Shown here one piece after another: positions 9,600 to 18,100 of a DNA stretch of 64,000 nt. Under the pieces are notes generated by a model, which saw only the letters and a program-made list of their open reading frames with translations, did not search any database and was not told where the DNA came from. The stretch comes from Arenicellales bacterium (lineage in GTDB: Bacteria; Pseudomonadota; Gammaproteobacteria; Arenicellales; JAJDZL01): the NCBI GenBank assembly GCA_958295885.1, contig OY282380.1, positions 1,364,001-1,428,000 on the forward strand. The letters run 5' to 3'. The position numbers and the translations under genes were made by a program. How positions within the stretch are numbered: the stretch's first letter is position 1; each line of letters starts with the position of its first letter.

Positions 9600-10027
9600 C
9601 GAATACCTAAATTTTCAGCTGGCATGGTCGTCAGCTGTTCACATATTTTACCTTCACGGAACGATTGCGAAGGTCCTGATCTGTGAAGTTCTGAAAGTTC
9701 TGCAGCAGCGAATGACGGTTCGGCATCTTGCTTCCAACACTAGAAAAATATTCATTTCCGGCAAAATGACTGCCGATAAGGCCGCTCGATCTGATGCAAT
9801 TTCCCGACCGTTCATATTTGCTAATGCATCTCCAAGAATTAGTGCTATAAAATTCAACTAGGTTAGCGACGCTCACTCTGAAACTGATCCAGTAAAAAGA
9901 CGGCAAAATCGGCGGCTGAAACTGAATAGTTAATTTCTTGCATGGAAACTGCTTCAAATTTCAAGATTTGGGGTCAGTGACAAAAAACTGAAACATCTTT
10001 AGCAGGCACAAAAAGAGGACATCATTA
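9600..10027. other. Intergenic region between ltaE and the GCS2-type ligase
   Basis: Divergent promoter region for the two flanking genes. I see no gene, and no riboswitch I could name. An AAAAAGAGGAC segment just before the ATG at 10028 is the likely ribosome binding site. Confidence 0.5.
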
Positions 10028-11170
10028 ATGACTGCAAGACCAGATTTTACGATTGGAATAGAAGAAGAATATCTTGTTGTTGACATCGGAACATTGAACC
10101 TGGTATCCCAAATGCCGCATGGCTTGATGGATGAATGCTATGAAGCACTGGGCGACCAAGTCAAAAAAGAGCTGCTGCAGTGCCAGATCGAAATTGGAAC
10201 CAGAGTGTGTCGATCAATGCAGGAAATACGCGATGAACTGGTGCGTCTTCGTGGAACTGTCGCAGAGATTGCGCGCAAATATGACTGTCTCATCATGGCT
10301 TCTTCAACACACCCAATTTCGTTCGGTTCCACTCTCATTACGGATGATCAACGATACCGAGATCTTGTTCACCAGTTACAACGAGTGGTGGCAAGCATGT
10401 ATATCAGCGGCATGCATGTTCATGTGGGAATTCCCGACGACGAACGGAGAATCGATTACATGAACCAAACAACTTACTCGCTTCCACACTTTCTGTCGTT
10501 GAGCACATCTTCCCCATTTTGGCGAGGCGAGAAAACAGGCTATCGGTCACATCGCGTTTCAGTATTTGATCAGCTGCCCAGAACCGGACTTCCGCCGCAC
10601 TTTCAAAGTTATACCGATTACATGCAGCATGTTGACATTCTCGTTAACTTACAGATCATCGAAGACCCAACCAAGATCTGGTGGGACCTTCGTCCCAGTT
10701 GGAAATTTCCAACTCTTGAAATGCGCATTACCGATTTATGCACCAACCTGGACGATGCAGTTGCGATCGCAACCGCCTATCGATGCTGGATGCGAATGCT
10801 CAACAGGCTGCGGCAGAACAATCAGAGCTGGCGGGAATATCCCTCGTTCTTAGTGCAGGAAAACAGGTGGCGGGCTCAACGCTATGGAATCGACAAAGGA
10901 CTGATTGATTTTGGCAGAGGAGAAATTGTTGATACCGCCGAGCTGATGAATGAATTGATCGAGCTGGTATATGAAGATGCGGAATATTTCGGATGTGTTG
11001 ATGAATTAGTGCACATTCAGAAAATTCTGGAGCGAGGCACCAGTGCACATCAGCAATTGGCGGTATACGACAAAACGATCGCTGAAGGTCATTCAAACGA
11101 GCATGCGCTATTCAACGTGGTCAGACACGTCGTCAAAGAAACATTAAAGGGTGTTGATTTCGACCCCTAA
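10028..11170 (+). CDS. Glutamate-cysteine ligase family 2 (GCS2/YbdK-like) carboxylate-amine ligase
   Basis: The 380-aa protein starts with TIGIEEEYLVVD, the ATP/metal-binding signature of GCS2 enzymes, and has the central MHVHVGIPD motif and the RITDLCTNLDDAV segment of the family. GCS2 members make gamma-glutamylcysteine (first step of glutathione synthesis) or act as weak carboxylate-amine ligases. The adjacent cysteine-dioxygenase-like and rhodanese genes make a thiol role plausible, but that is inference. GAGGA precedes the start. It converges with the rhodanese gene with 15 bases between stops. Confidence 0.85.
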   Translation: MTARPDFTIGIEEEYLVVDIGTLNLVSQMPHGLMDECYEALGDQVKKELLQCQIEIGTRVCRSMQEIRDELVRLRGTVAEIARKYDCLIMASSTHPISFGSTLITDDQRYRDLVHQLQRVVASMYISGMHVHVGIPDDERRIDYMNQTTYSLPHFLSLSTSSPFWRGEKTGYRSHRVSVFDQLPRTGLPPHFQSYTDYMQHVDILVNLQIIEDPTKIWWDLRPSWKFPTLEMRITDLCTNLDDAVAIATAYRCWMRMLNRLRQNNQSWREYPSFLVQENRWRAQRYGIDKGLIDFGRGEIVDTAELMNELIELVYEDAEYFGCVDELVHIQKILERGTSAHQQLAVYDKTIAEGHSNEHALFNVVRHVVKETLKGVDFDP

Positions 11171-11185
11171 AACGACGGCACGCGA

Positions 11186-12781
11186 TCAGCAGCGAAATCG
11201 AGTTGTTCCATCTCGAATCGCCTGGTCCATTAACTGAACTTCCCATTCGAGATATTTTTCCATGCGTTCTTCCTGTCCAATCTCTCTGTCATAGGGACGC
11301 TCCCAATGATCATCCACATTCGACAGCTGATTTTCCATTCCTCCTGCCATCGAAAAGCCATCTGCTCGCCAAGCCGCATTGCCGCCTTCAAGCACCCGAA
11401 TCAAATATCTTGCCCCGGATGCAACGAGATCCTGCGCGGCCAAATGTGCCAGCACGCCATCTTCTGAAGTCAGCACCAATAGACCAATGGGCTGACACAG
11501 CACCAAAGCTGATTCAAGCCGCTGACGAATGCACCACTGCGCACCTTCTATATGGCCGTCTTCGAAATTGGTGCTAAGTGACAGGTCCACCAAAAACATG
11601 GGTTCGCCGGATTGCATGACTGCACGTAATTCCCCACATTGAATGGTTTCGTGTCGTTCAAATCCGACAGCTTCCGGAATTCGAGGCCCCGTTTCCAAAT
11701 TCGCACGCCCTAGAGAATCATTCAGGACGCAGACATTCCTGTGTCCCATCTGCAGCAGCCACGATGCCGTCATAATCGCGCGCACCTGCCTGTCGTCAAC
11801 CAGAACAATGCGAGAGTTCCGAACTGCGATGTGCTCATCAGTGGTTTGTACCAACTGTCCGCCCGCAACATGATGCGAACCGCGTATATGTCCTGCGAAA
11901 TATTCTTCTTGGGTGCGGACATCAAATATGTAGTGTGTCCTTTGGCTGTCATTCTGCCACCGAGTCAAAGTCTCATAATCGATCATTGAAACACCGAAAC
12001 GATCTGCAACCAGCTTTGCCGCTGCCAATGATTTTTGGAAATTGCTTTCAGATGGAGCCGGCGCAACGCGTGATTTGCCATGATCTAATGTCAAACCCGC
12101 CAAATGCCATCCCATAGTGCCGTCCTTCAGCAACATGACAGGATTTGGGATCTGCGCATTAATCAGGGACACTGCGCCAACGATGCTTCGGGTTCTGCCT
12201 GCACAATTCACAACCACATTCGCGTCCGGACGATCAACGATTTCAAACACCCGATATACGAGTTCCGCCCCTGGAACATTGATCGCCGTAGGGATGCTCA
12301 TGTTCGCATATTCGTCCATCGGTCGGCTGTCCAACACAATAAAATTGTCCGAATCGTGCAAATGTCGAGCTAGATCTTTCGCCAGAATTTCTGGAGGTTT
12401 TCGATTTTGAAGCAAATACTCCCCAAAAGTTTTGCTTGGTACGTTCAAGCCAGAAAACAGTTCAAATCCTGCTTCCTGCCAGCCTGCGGTGCCCGCAGCG
12501 AGCACGCGAACATCAAAATATCCAAGCGCTTCCAAACGGGCCTGTGCGCGTCTGGCGGTTGTTTCCCTGTTTTCTGGACCACCGTCATAAACAACAATCG
12601 GCGTCGACATTCTCGGGATCAAATCACTGATGCGAAGTTCCAGCCAGCTGAGAGGTACGTTGGACGCCCAGAGCAAATGACAATCGAAATAATTGCCTTC
12701 CTCCCGAACATCCAATATGGCAAGCTCTTCTCCATCAAGAATGAGATGCTTTAGTTCAACTGCAGTAACTTGCTTGGTCAT
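11186..12781 (-). CDS. Four-domain rhodanese-like sulfurtransferase
   Basis: The 531-aa protein is four rhodanese homology domains in series, at about residues 1-110, 125-250, 265-375 and 390-505. Each has the family's (L/F)D(V/S/L)R-type strand followed by a GHI/CHL-like turn and a GW-x-AG/AW closing motif. Only domain 2 has a cysteine loop (NCAGRTRS) fit for sulfane-sulfur transfer; the equivalent loops in domains 1, 3 and 4 (YDGGPEN, VDDRQV, LTSEDG) lack cysteine. The start overlaps the stop of the cupin gene by 4 bases (ATGA), so the two are translationally coupled. Likely role: handling persulfide or thiosulfate sulfur from cysteine breakdown; the substrate is inferred. Confidence 0.88.
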   Translation of the reverse strand: MTKQVTAVELKHLILDGEELAILDVREEGNYFDCHLLWASNVPLSWLELRISDLIPRMSTPIVVYDGGPENRETTARRAQARLEALGYFDVRVLAAGTAGWQEAGFELFSGLNVPSKTFGEYLLQNRKPPEILAKDLARHLHDSDNFIVLDSRPMDEYANMSIPTAINVPGAELVYRVFEIVDRPDANVVVNCAGRTRSIVGAVSLINAQIPNPVMLLKDGTMGWHLAGLTLDHGKSRVAPAPSESNFQKSLAAAKLVADRFGVSMIDYETLTRWQNDSQRTHYIFDVRTQEEYFAGHIRGSHHVAGGQLVQTTDEHIAVRNSRIVLVDDRQVRAIMTASWLLQMGHRNVCVLNDSLGRANLETGPRIPEAVGFERHETIQCGELRAVMQSGEPMFLVDLSLSTNFEDGHIEGAQWCIRQRLESALVLCQPIGLLVLTSEDGVLAHLAAQDLVASGARYLIRVLEGGNAAWRADGFSMAGGMENQLSNVDDHWERPYDREIGQEERMEKYLEWEVQLMDQAIRDGTTRFRC

Positions 12782-13371
12782 TGCAGTATGTGTCGTGCAT
12801 CAATGATGTTGTCGTAGCGCGCAAATACTTTCCATTCTCCAGAAATACGGTCGTAATACTGCCGTTCCGTGAGGTATTCCAGTCCCAGCCCATACATGTG
12901 AAAATTTATTACGCAGCCCTCGTCTGTAATGTGAATGGAATGTAGATCATCCGGAAGCAATGTCACACCGGTTCCAGCTTGAACGACATGTGACCCCACG
13001 ACTTCAACACCTTCTTCAGTGGCTCGATAAAATCGATTCAGCTCATTGCCGTTGATTCCAGCAATCACAGCCCAAGTATCGTGATTGTGTGGCGGAGTGC
13101 TGGTTGGCGCTCTTGCCGACTGCACATACAGCGCAAACCGATGGTCGTTCGGGTCTTCAGAAATGCGATAGACATGCGAGGATTCAGCAACATCAAGGTC
13201 AGGGGCTGGAAATTCGTCTTCACTGAACCATTCAACCTGTGTGGCAAGCCCCTGCAGCTGTCCGAGTATTTCAGTCAGTGCAGGTTTTGTCACACCATTC
13301 TCATTTTCAATCATTCGAATATTGTGAACGGTCAAACAGATAGCCTCCTTTCGTTCTTGATGCCATGACAT
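12778..13371 (-). CDS. Cysteine dioxygenase type I-like cupin
   Basis: A 197-aa cupin related to thiol dioxygenases, non-heme iron enzymes that oxidise cysteine or 3-mercaptopropionate to sulfinic acids. The iron ligands are visible: PPHNHDTW gives His95 and His97, and the second motif DDLHSIHIT offers the third histidine (144 or 147). The surrounding VIAGINGNE and LLPDDLHSI segments fit the family. AGGAGA lies about 7 bases before the ATG at 13371. It sits 11 bases after an unknown 307-aa gene and overlaps the rhodanese gene, forming a three-gene operon. The exact thiol substrate cannot be read from sequence. Confidence 0.85.
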   Translation of the reverse strand: MSWHQERKEAICLTVHNIRMIENENGVTKPALTEILGQLQGLATQVEWFSEDEFPAPDLDVAESSHVYRISEDPNDHRFALYVQSARAPTSTPPHNHDTWAVIAGINGNELNRFYRATEEGVEVVGSHVVQAGTGVTLLPDDLHSIHITDEGCVINFHMYGLGLEYLTERQYYDRISGEWKVFARYDNIIDARHILQ

Positions 13372-13382
13372 GGTTCTATCTC

Positions 13383-14306
13383 CTAAGTGTTTCTATGTTT
13401 TTGCTGAAACTCGCTGCAAGTATCAAAAAATCGATTTGTGACTTTAGTCATTGGCACTCGTGCGGCAGAAATATAGGTGATCAGCTCACGGCATTCCGCT
13501 ACCAGATTACATGCCTCAAGTATGCTGGGGTCTGCATTGGGAGAGTGATCTTGCCTGATTCCATCCACCAGTTGGGTGACGTGATCGGACCGCGTCACAA
13601 ATTTTGGCCAAACCGTAAAATACAGCGGGTCTCTTTTCATGGTTTCACAGTTTCTTTTTGCATACCGGGTGAACTTGAACATCGCTGAAATGACCGGATC
13701 AAATTCTTTGAAAGGTTTCAGTGTTTCCTTAAGAACCGCATTAATGCGGTCCATATCTCTCATGCTCAAACTGATTTTTACATAGCGACTGATATAGAAG
13801 TCATAGCTGGACATGGTAAACGCTTTCAGCGGTTCGCCCCATAACTCATTTATTCCTTCATTGCCGCTAATATGTCGAACCAGCTTTCCGAGTTCCATTG
13901 CTTCTTCCAAACATTCGCTACATTCCTGAAGCAGTTCATTTCCACGCTTTATGTGTACGCCAATTTGCTCAAGATCCGCAATCGTAGTAAATATATCAGT
14001 AGCACGATTAAACAGGGCGCCAGCCAACATTGCAGCTGCAACTCTATTTTCTTCTTCCGAATTCGTATTTTCGAAGTGAAAACGAGCGAGTTCGAGGTTT
14101 TCACCAGGCGTGTTGATTCCTCGCTCTGTGTGATGAAATGTTCGACGCGTCAGTCCCGCAATCAGATTTTTCCTCGCTTCCCAAGATTCAGCAGGTGGAT
14201 CATAGTAACGAATCCAGTACCCATCAATGAATATGCACTCTACTCCGTCAATTTCTGAAATTGTGCCCATCTTCACTTTCAGGACATCCGCTTTTCTGGT
14301 AGTCAC
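13383..14306 (-). CDS. Protein of unknown function upstream of cysteine dioxygenase-like gene
   Basis: A 307-aa soluble, largely helical protein that I do not recognise. Features: an N-terminal beta-type segment (ECIFIDGYWIRYYDPPAESW), a middle rich in Glu/Leu helices and a C-terminal helical part; no signal peptide, membrane helix or catalytic motif stands out. The start is GTG at 14306; an ATG at 14270 is possible, but a decayed copy of this gene start at 17956 matches from the GTG. It leads the operon with the cupin and rhodanese genes and is divergent from the GPP34 gene at 14450, sharing a 140-bp promoter region. Confidence 0.7.
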   Translation of the reverse strand: MTTRKADVLKVKMGTISEIDGVECIFIDGYWIRYYDPPAESWEARKNLIAGLTRRTFHHTERGINTPGENLELARFHFENTNSEEENRVAAAMLAGALFNRATDIFTTIADLEQIGVHIKRGNELLQECSECLEEAMELGKLVRHISGNEGINELWGEPLKAFTMSSYDFYISRYVKISLSMRDMDRINAVLKETLKPFKEFDPVISAMFKFTRYAKRNCETMKRDPLYFTVWPKFVTRSDHVTQLVDGIRQDHSPNADPSILEACNLVAECRELITYISAARVPMTKVTNRFFDTCSEFQQKHRNT

Positions 14307-14449
14307 TGGTTTGAATTTTCTCCCTCACAAACGTGAATTTTTGGGACTGATTAAGAAATTCATATTTACTATATTCGTCAGTGGACTGATTTGCAATTGG
14401 AATTGAACAACTTTAAAATGGATTCATCACTCAAAAGCGTCAAAAAGTT

Positions 14450-15109
14450 GTGGAGAAAACCGATATCACTTTGGTTGAAGAGGTTCTTTTACTCTTACAC
14501 CATGAAGAACCTTTGAATAGCTATAGCTTTCATATTGTGCTTGCAGGTGCAGTGCTTATGGAACTGGCGATCAGGAATCGAGTTGACTGTGGGCTTGATT
14601 CCTTTACTGTCATAGACAGCAATCCAACCGGTGACCCGATCTTAGATCGTTATTTCCAGCAAATTTCTGCTAAAGACACACAACAGGAAGTCAAGTTCTG
14701 GCTCAAAGATATTGCTGATGATGGAAAACAACTCGTCAAATTGGGATTCAACGGGCTCATAGAGCGCGGGATTCTTGGGAAAACTGAGAAACGATTGCTC
14801 TGGGTGCTGAAGACTAAAACTTATCCTACACTTGACAGTTCAGTAGAGCACAACGCGAAACTGCGTTTGATGAACATCATCTATAACGACGATATGCCAG
14901 ACTCAAGAGATGTCGCGATATTTAGTCTGCTGGATCATTGTGATCTGTTTCGAGCGCTGCTGCCGCCTGCCGAGGTGACTCGGTTACAAACTAAAATTAG
15001 GAACATTTCTCAACTTAACCCCATAGGAATCGAAGCAAGCAGCCTGATCAGCGAACATAACACTTTTATTGCCGTTGTTGCTGGAGGGGGAACTGGAGGG
15101 GGATCTTGA
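14450..15109 (+). CDS. GPP34/GOLPH3 family protein, copy 1
   Basis: The 219-aa protein has the GPP34 (Golgi phosphoprotein 3) fold signature: an opening LVEEVLLLLHHEE strand, LAGAVLMELAIRNRV, a VDCGLDSFTV segment, a mid GLIERGILGKTEKRLL stretch and a C-terminal helical HNAKLRLMNIIY / LDHCDLFRALLP region. In eukaryotes the family binds PI4P and glycosyltransferases; in bacteria (mostly actinomycetes) the role is unknown. The start is GTG (14450), preceded by an AT-rich leader conserved in copy 2. It is divergent from the unknown 307-aa gene. A second, about 70% similar copy starts at 18101. The last ~20 residues, glycine-rich, differ from copy 2 and may be a frayed C-terminus. Confidence 0.8.
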   Translation: MEKTDITLVEEVLLLLHHEEPLNSYSFHIVLAGAVLMELAIRNRVDCGLDSFTVIDSNPTGDPILDRYFQQISAKDTQQEVKFWLKDIADDGKQLVKLGFNGLIERGILGKTEKRLLWVLKTKTYPTLDSSVEHNAKLRLMNIIYNDDMPDSRDVAIFSLLDHCDLFRALLPPAEVTRLQTKIRNISQLNPIGIEASSLISEHNTFIAVVAGGGTGGGS

Positions 15110-16118
15110 GAGGGAATACGAAATCGACGGTCCAATTATTCTAAAACATGGAAAATACTCTGTTTGCTTGAGAGCCGCCAATAAACCGTCTGGGTTCCAC
15201 CATCATGGAAGGAACAGGCCGCACGAAACCGCCGCTGGAAGTCCTGTTCCTTGAAAGTCTCTATTTTTGTCGTTTTCTTAGTATTAATAATTTCCTTTTT
15301 TCGGGGATGCCTATTTGATTGATTTTGACTTATCACCTCTTTTTCTATTCATTTATTTTATATAAATCAAGTAGTTATTTCAATTATTAGAAAGAAGAAA
15401 GCACTAGGCAAAGCATATCGCAAAGGCATTTCGCAATTTGAAATGTTTCCAGATAACGCCGCAGCTGAAAAATGATTTGAATTTTGGCGATAGGGTGATG
15501 AAATCTCTTGTCCTAGATGTGATTCGTCAAAGGTTTCAATCAGAAATGACAGAAAGCCAATGTCGTTTCATTGTCGATCTTGAAGAAAGTATTTTAGTGT
15601 TCAAATTGGCACTCCTATGGAAGAGTCCGATATGCCTATGCAGAAATAGGCGATTGGAATATCTCTCTACGTTAATAACCTAAAACGAATTTCCAGCATG
15701 AAACTGCATAGGGATTCGAAAATTGGACAATCAGCGGCTTGGGTCCTGTTGCATAGACTTAGAGAGGTTTTTTCCGAACAGACTGAAATATTGTCTGGAA
15801 CTGTTGAAGTTGACGAAACCTTTGTGGGTGGACTGGAAAAAAACAAACATAGCGATAAGCAATTAAATGCAGATCGAGGTGGCACTGGAAAATCAATCGT
15901 AGTTGGTGCCAAGGAACGAGACTCAAAGAAAGTCAAAGCAAAAGTAATCAAAAACACTCAACCCAAGTTCCGCACTTTTGCCGCTCAATCAACCATATTA
16001 AAAATATTTGTTAGAAGATATTTTTAATAAATCATTATTTGTAGTATTTACATTCTAATATCTTACAAATATTATTGTTTATTAGTAATATCTTTTCTAT
16101 TATAACTCTAGTAACATT

Positions 16119-16135
16119 ATGTTGTTACATGTACA
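16119..16135 (+). repeat. 17-bp direct repeat, left copy
   Basis: ATGTTGTTACATGTACA occurs here and identically at 16342-16358, within the 473-bp element. The left copy also sits in a GTAACA...TGTTAC inverted repeat. Confidence 0.8.
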
Positions 16136-16204
16136 GTGATACAGCCCTCCAAACAGCCACTACAATCCTCTATAATTACCCCATTGACAATACACTTTAA
16201 GATC

Positions 16205-16399
16205 ATGTTCATCAAACCCGTAGTTTCCTACACCAACAAAAAACAATACCCAGATGCGCCTACCTACTGGTCAGGCGTTGAATATGAAGGCGGAATTGCA
16301 ACGAAAACGCTGGTAAACCAAGCTAAAGAAAATGGCGCGAAATGTTGTTACATGTACAATTCAGTCATTTTCAAAAAATACATGATATCAATGCTTTAG
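16205..16399 (+). CDS. Small frame inside the 473-bp element (possible transposase stub)
   Basis: A 64-codon frame from ATG 16205, starting MFIKPVVSYTNKK and containing YWSGVEYEGG. No family recognised with confidence; it could be the start of a truncated transposase or simply a chance frame. It contains the right copy of the 17-bp direct repeat. Confidence 0.25.
   Translation: MFIKPVVSYTNKKQYPDAPTYWSGVEYEGGIATKTLVNQAKENGAKCCYMYNSVIFKKYMISML
16342..16358 (+). repeat. 17-bp direct repeat, right copy
   Basis: Identical to 16119-16135; the 223-bp period brackets the interior of the element. Confidence 0.8.
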
Positions 16400-16904
16400 G
16401 AGAATTGTTTTTTGAGTAGTGCGGAACTAGGGTCAAAGGGATACTCTGCACGATTTCATTAACGACAATGTAGAATCTGGTTTATCTGTAATTGCAGATC
16501 ACTTCAAGGCGTAAAAAATCCTAATAGATACAATCACGATTTCGTCAAGCACTCAGTTGGCGAGTATATAAGCGAACAAGCTCACATCAACGGGATTGAA
16601 TCCGTTTGGTCGATGTTAAATTGAGCTCAGAAAGGCACGTTTCACAAAATCAGCAAAAAGCATTTGTCTCCCTATGTAGACGAGTTTGTAGTTCGTCATA
16701 ACATTCGAGAGGAAGATGCCAAATGGAGATCATTGTTGCTGGAATGATTGGAAGGCGAATCATGCATAAAGACTTGGAGTCTGGCGAGGACGGCAGAATG
16801 AAGTTATTGATGGGTAAACAATCAAAGAAATTTGAAAAGATAAATATAAAAACAAGGAAGTAATCCAAGATGATTGATTTAAAAATCCAATTGCGGAAAA
16901 ATGT

Positions 16905-17084
16905 ATGGAAATGAAAGAGGATGAACGTATCCTTCAAGAAGGGCGTAGATCAGGCTACATCATTTATAGAGCGAATGCTGAGACCGTGAGAGTTTGTCGG
17001 GAAAACGAAAAGAAAAAACCAATTCGATGGCCAGACGACCATGATGTTTACATTGATGAAATTTTGGAATTCGATGATAAGTGA
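16905..17084 (+). CDS. Small hypothetical protein (59 aa)
   Basis: A 59-codon frame, acidic and basic in patches (SGYIIYRANAETVRVC; KKKPIRWPDDHDVYIDEIL). It has the amino-acid balance of a real small protein but no family I know. It overlaps the next frame by 11 bases, a typical coupled arrangement. It lies just past an IS1595 relic, so it may be passenger DNA. Confidence 0.4.
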   Translation: MEMKEDERILQEGRRSGYIIYRANAETVRVCRENEKKKPIRWPDDHDVYIDEILEFDDK

Positions 17085-17211
17085 TTACGATTACAAAAAA
17101 TTGCTTTATGAAACACTTTCTCGTGTCATTCAGGCTTCAAGCCACCCTTCATACCTTGCTAACGTAAAAGATCGCAATGTCAATGGTGAAATGAACGCCG
17201 TTTTACCGTAG
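17074..17211 (+). CDS. Small hypothetical protein (45 aa), overlapping the previous frame
   Basis: A 45-codon frame beginning MISDYDYKKLLYETLSRV, amphipathic, with no recognised family. The ATG lies inside the last codons of the upstream small frame. The end may be truncated by the IS-like sequence that follows. Confidence 0.35.
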   Translation: MISDYDYKKLLYETLSRVIQASSHPSYLANVKDRNVNGEMNAVLP

Positions 17212-17245
17212 TGAACCTGACCGTAACGGCCGGTGCCTGCCCCGA

Positions 17246-17695
17246 AAGGTCCTCGTAAACGATGACGAGGACTCTCATCTCCAAGCATTGCGAACGGTGG
17301 TCGATCGTTTGCTCAGCGTGGTCTGCGTTATGCTACGCAAAAACACCTTGTATGAAGTCCCAAACCAGCTCCAAGCAGTCACTTTGAATTTATTGATTGG
17401 ATAGGGCTTTTTTACTGATTTTAGACTTGGCAGAAACATGCGAAGTCTGCGCCGAGTTCAGGCGGATATTGCTGCTCTGATGTGTGTCATACACTTGCAA
17501 TATTTGATGAGTCTGCAACAGCAAGGCTATTCGCGCCAGGTGATTCGAGAGGCTTTTTTCAAGCCTCAATATCGAGCAGTCGAGCACCGTGAAACTGGCC
17601 AACGATATGCGATTCAAATGCGACTGGGAGATGTAGTGAAGAAACTTTTTGCGGCGACGGGAATTCGGAGGTCTATGACACCTATAGTGTTGTAA
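17246..17695 (+). pseudogene. Decayed transposase-like fragment (possibly IS110 C-terminus) and trailing frame
   Basis: From 17246 a frame reads RKVLVNDDEDSHLQALRTVVDRLLSVVCVMLRKNTLYE before a stop, reminiscent of the C-terminal end of IS110-type transposases. A second frame, 17438-17695, codes SLQQQGYSRQVIREAFFKPQYR and similar, unrecognised. Both are best read as debris between the two GPP34 copies. Confidence 0.35.
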
Positions 17696-17829
17696 GAACA
17701 TTATAGTTCAAATCTAGGTAAAACGTAATATGTTGTGACAGATTTCAAATGGGTACCATTTGATATCAATCACTTACAAAAATAACCTTCGAAATGAGGA
17801 GTAAGTCTCGCATTCAGATATTTTTCCAT

Positions 17830-17956
17830 TCCCAAGATTCAGCGGGCGGTCCATAGTAACGAATCCAGCCCCATCAATGAATATGCACTCTGCTGCGTCA
17901 ATATCGGAAATTGCACTCCTCTTCACTTTCAGACTTTCCGCTTTTCTGGTAGTCAC
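17830..17956 (-). pseudogene. Remnant of the 5' end of the 307-aa unknown gene (duplicate)
   Basis: Reads MTTRKAESLKVKRSAISDID then AAECIFIDG, closely matching the first ~30 residues of the gene at 13383-14306, after which the frame is broken. The intergenic DNA to the GPP34 copy 2 is also similar to that at 14307-14449, showing that a whole divergent locus was duplicated. Confidence 0.85.
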
Positions 17957-18100
17957 TGGTTTGAATTTTCTCCCTCACAAACATGCAATTTTGGGACTGA
18001 GTAAAAATTCATTTTTGCCATATTCGTCAGCTGACTGATTTGCAATTCGATTTAAACAACCTTAAAATAGGTTTAACCTTTACGAAACCAAAAATATGTC

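Larger units (their letters stand above)
15961..16433 (+). mobile_element. 473-bp MITE-like element inserted in the IS1595 pseudogene
   Basis: Inverted ends ACCC(A/T)AGTTCCGCACT pair 15961-15976 with 16418-16433 (one mismatch). The interior is more AT-rich than its surroundings and has no transposase-length frame, only a 64-codon frame at 16205-16399. The transposase sequence resumes beyond it, so it is an insertion. A clear target duplication was not seen. The end sequence resembles those of IS1634-type elements as I remember them; that is unverified. Confidence 0.6.
15395..16863 (+). pseudogene. IS1595 family transposase pseudogene, split by a smaller element
   Basis: Transposase pieces run left to right in several frames: AYRKGISQFEMFPDNAAAEK, a cysteine/zinc region too decayed to read, MKLHRDSKIGQSAAW, SGTVEVDETFVGGLEKNKH (first DDE Asp), KSIVVGAKERD, then after a 473-bp interruption HDFVKHSVGEYISEQAHINGIESVWSML (catalytic Glu region) and HLSPYVDEFVVRHNIR, ending with RRIMHKDLESGEDGRM in another frame. 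Multiple stops and shifts make it dead. It lies in the debris between the two GPP34 copies. Confidence 0.8.

Noticed and set aside
9006..9686. 226-codon plus-strand frame opposite ltaE
   Set aside because: Antisense shadow of the well-supported threonine aldolase gene.
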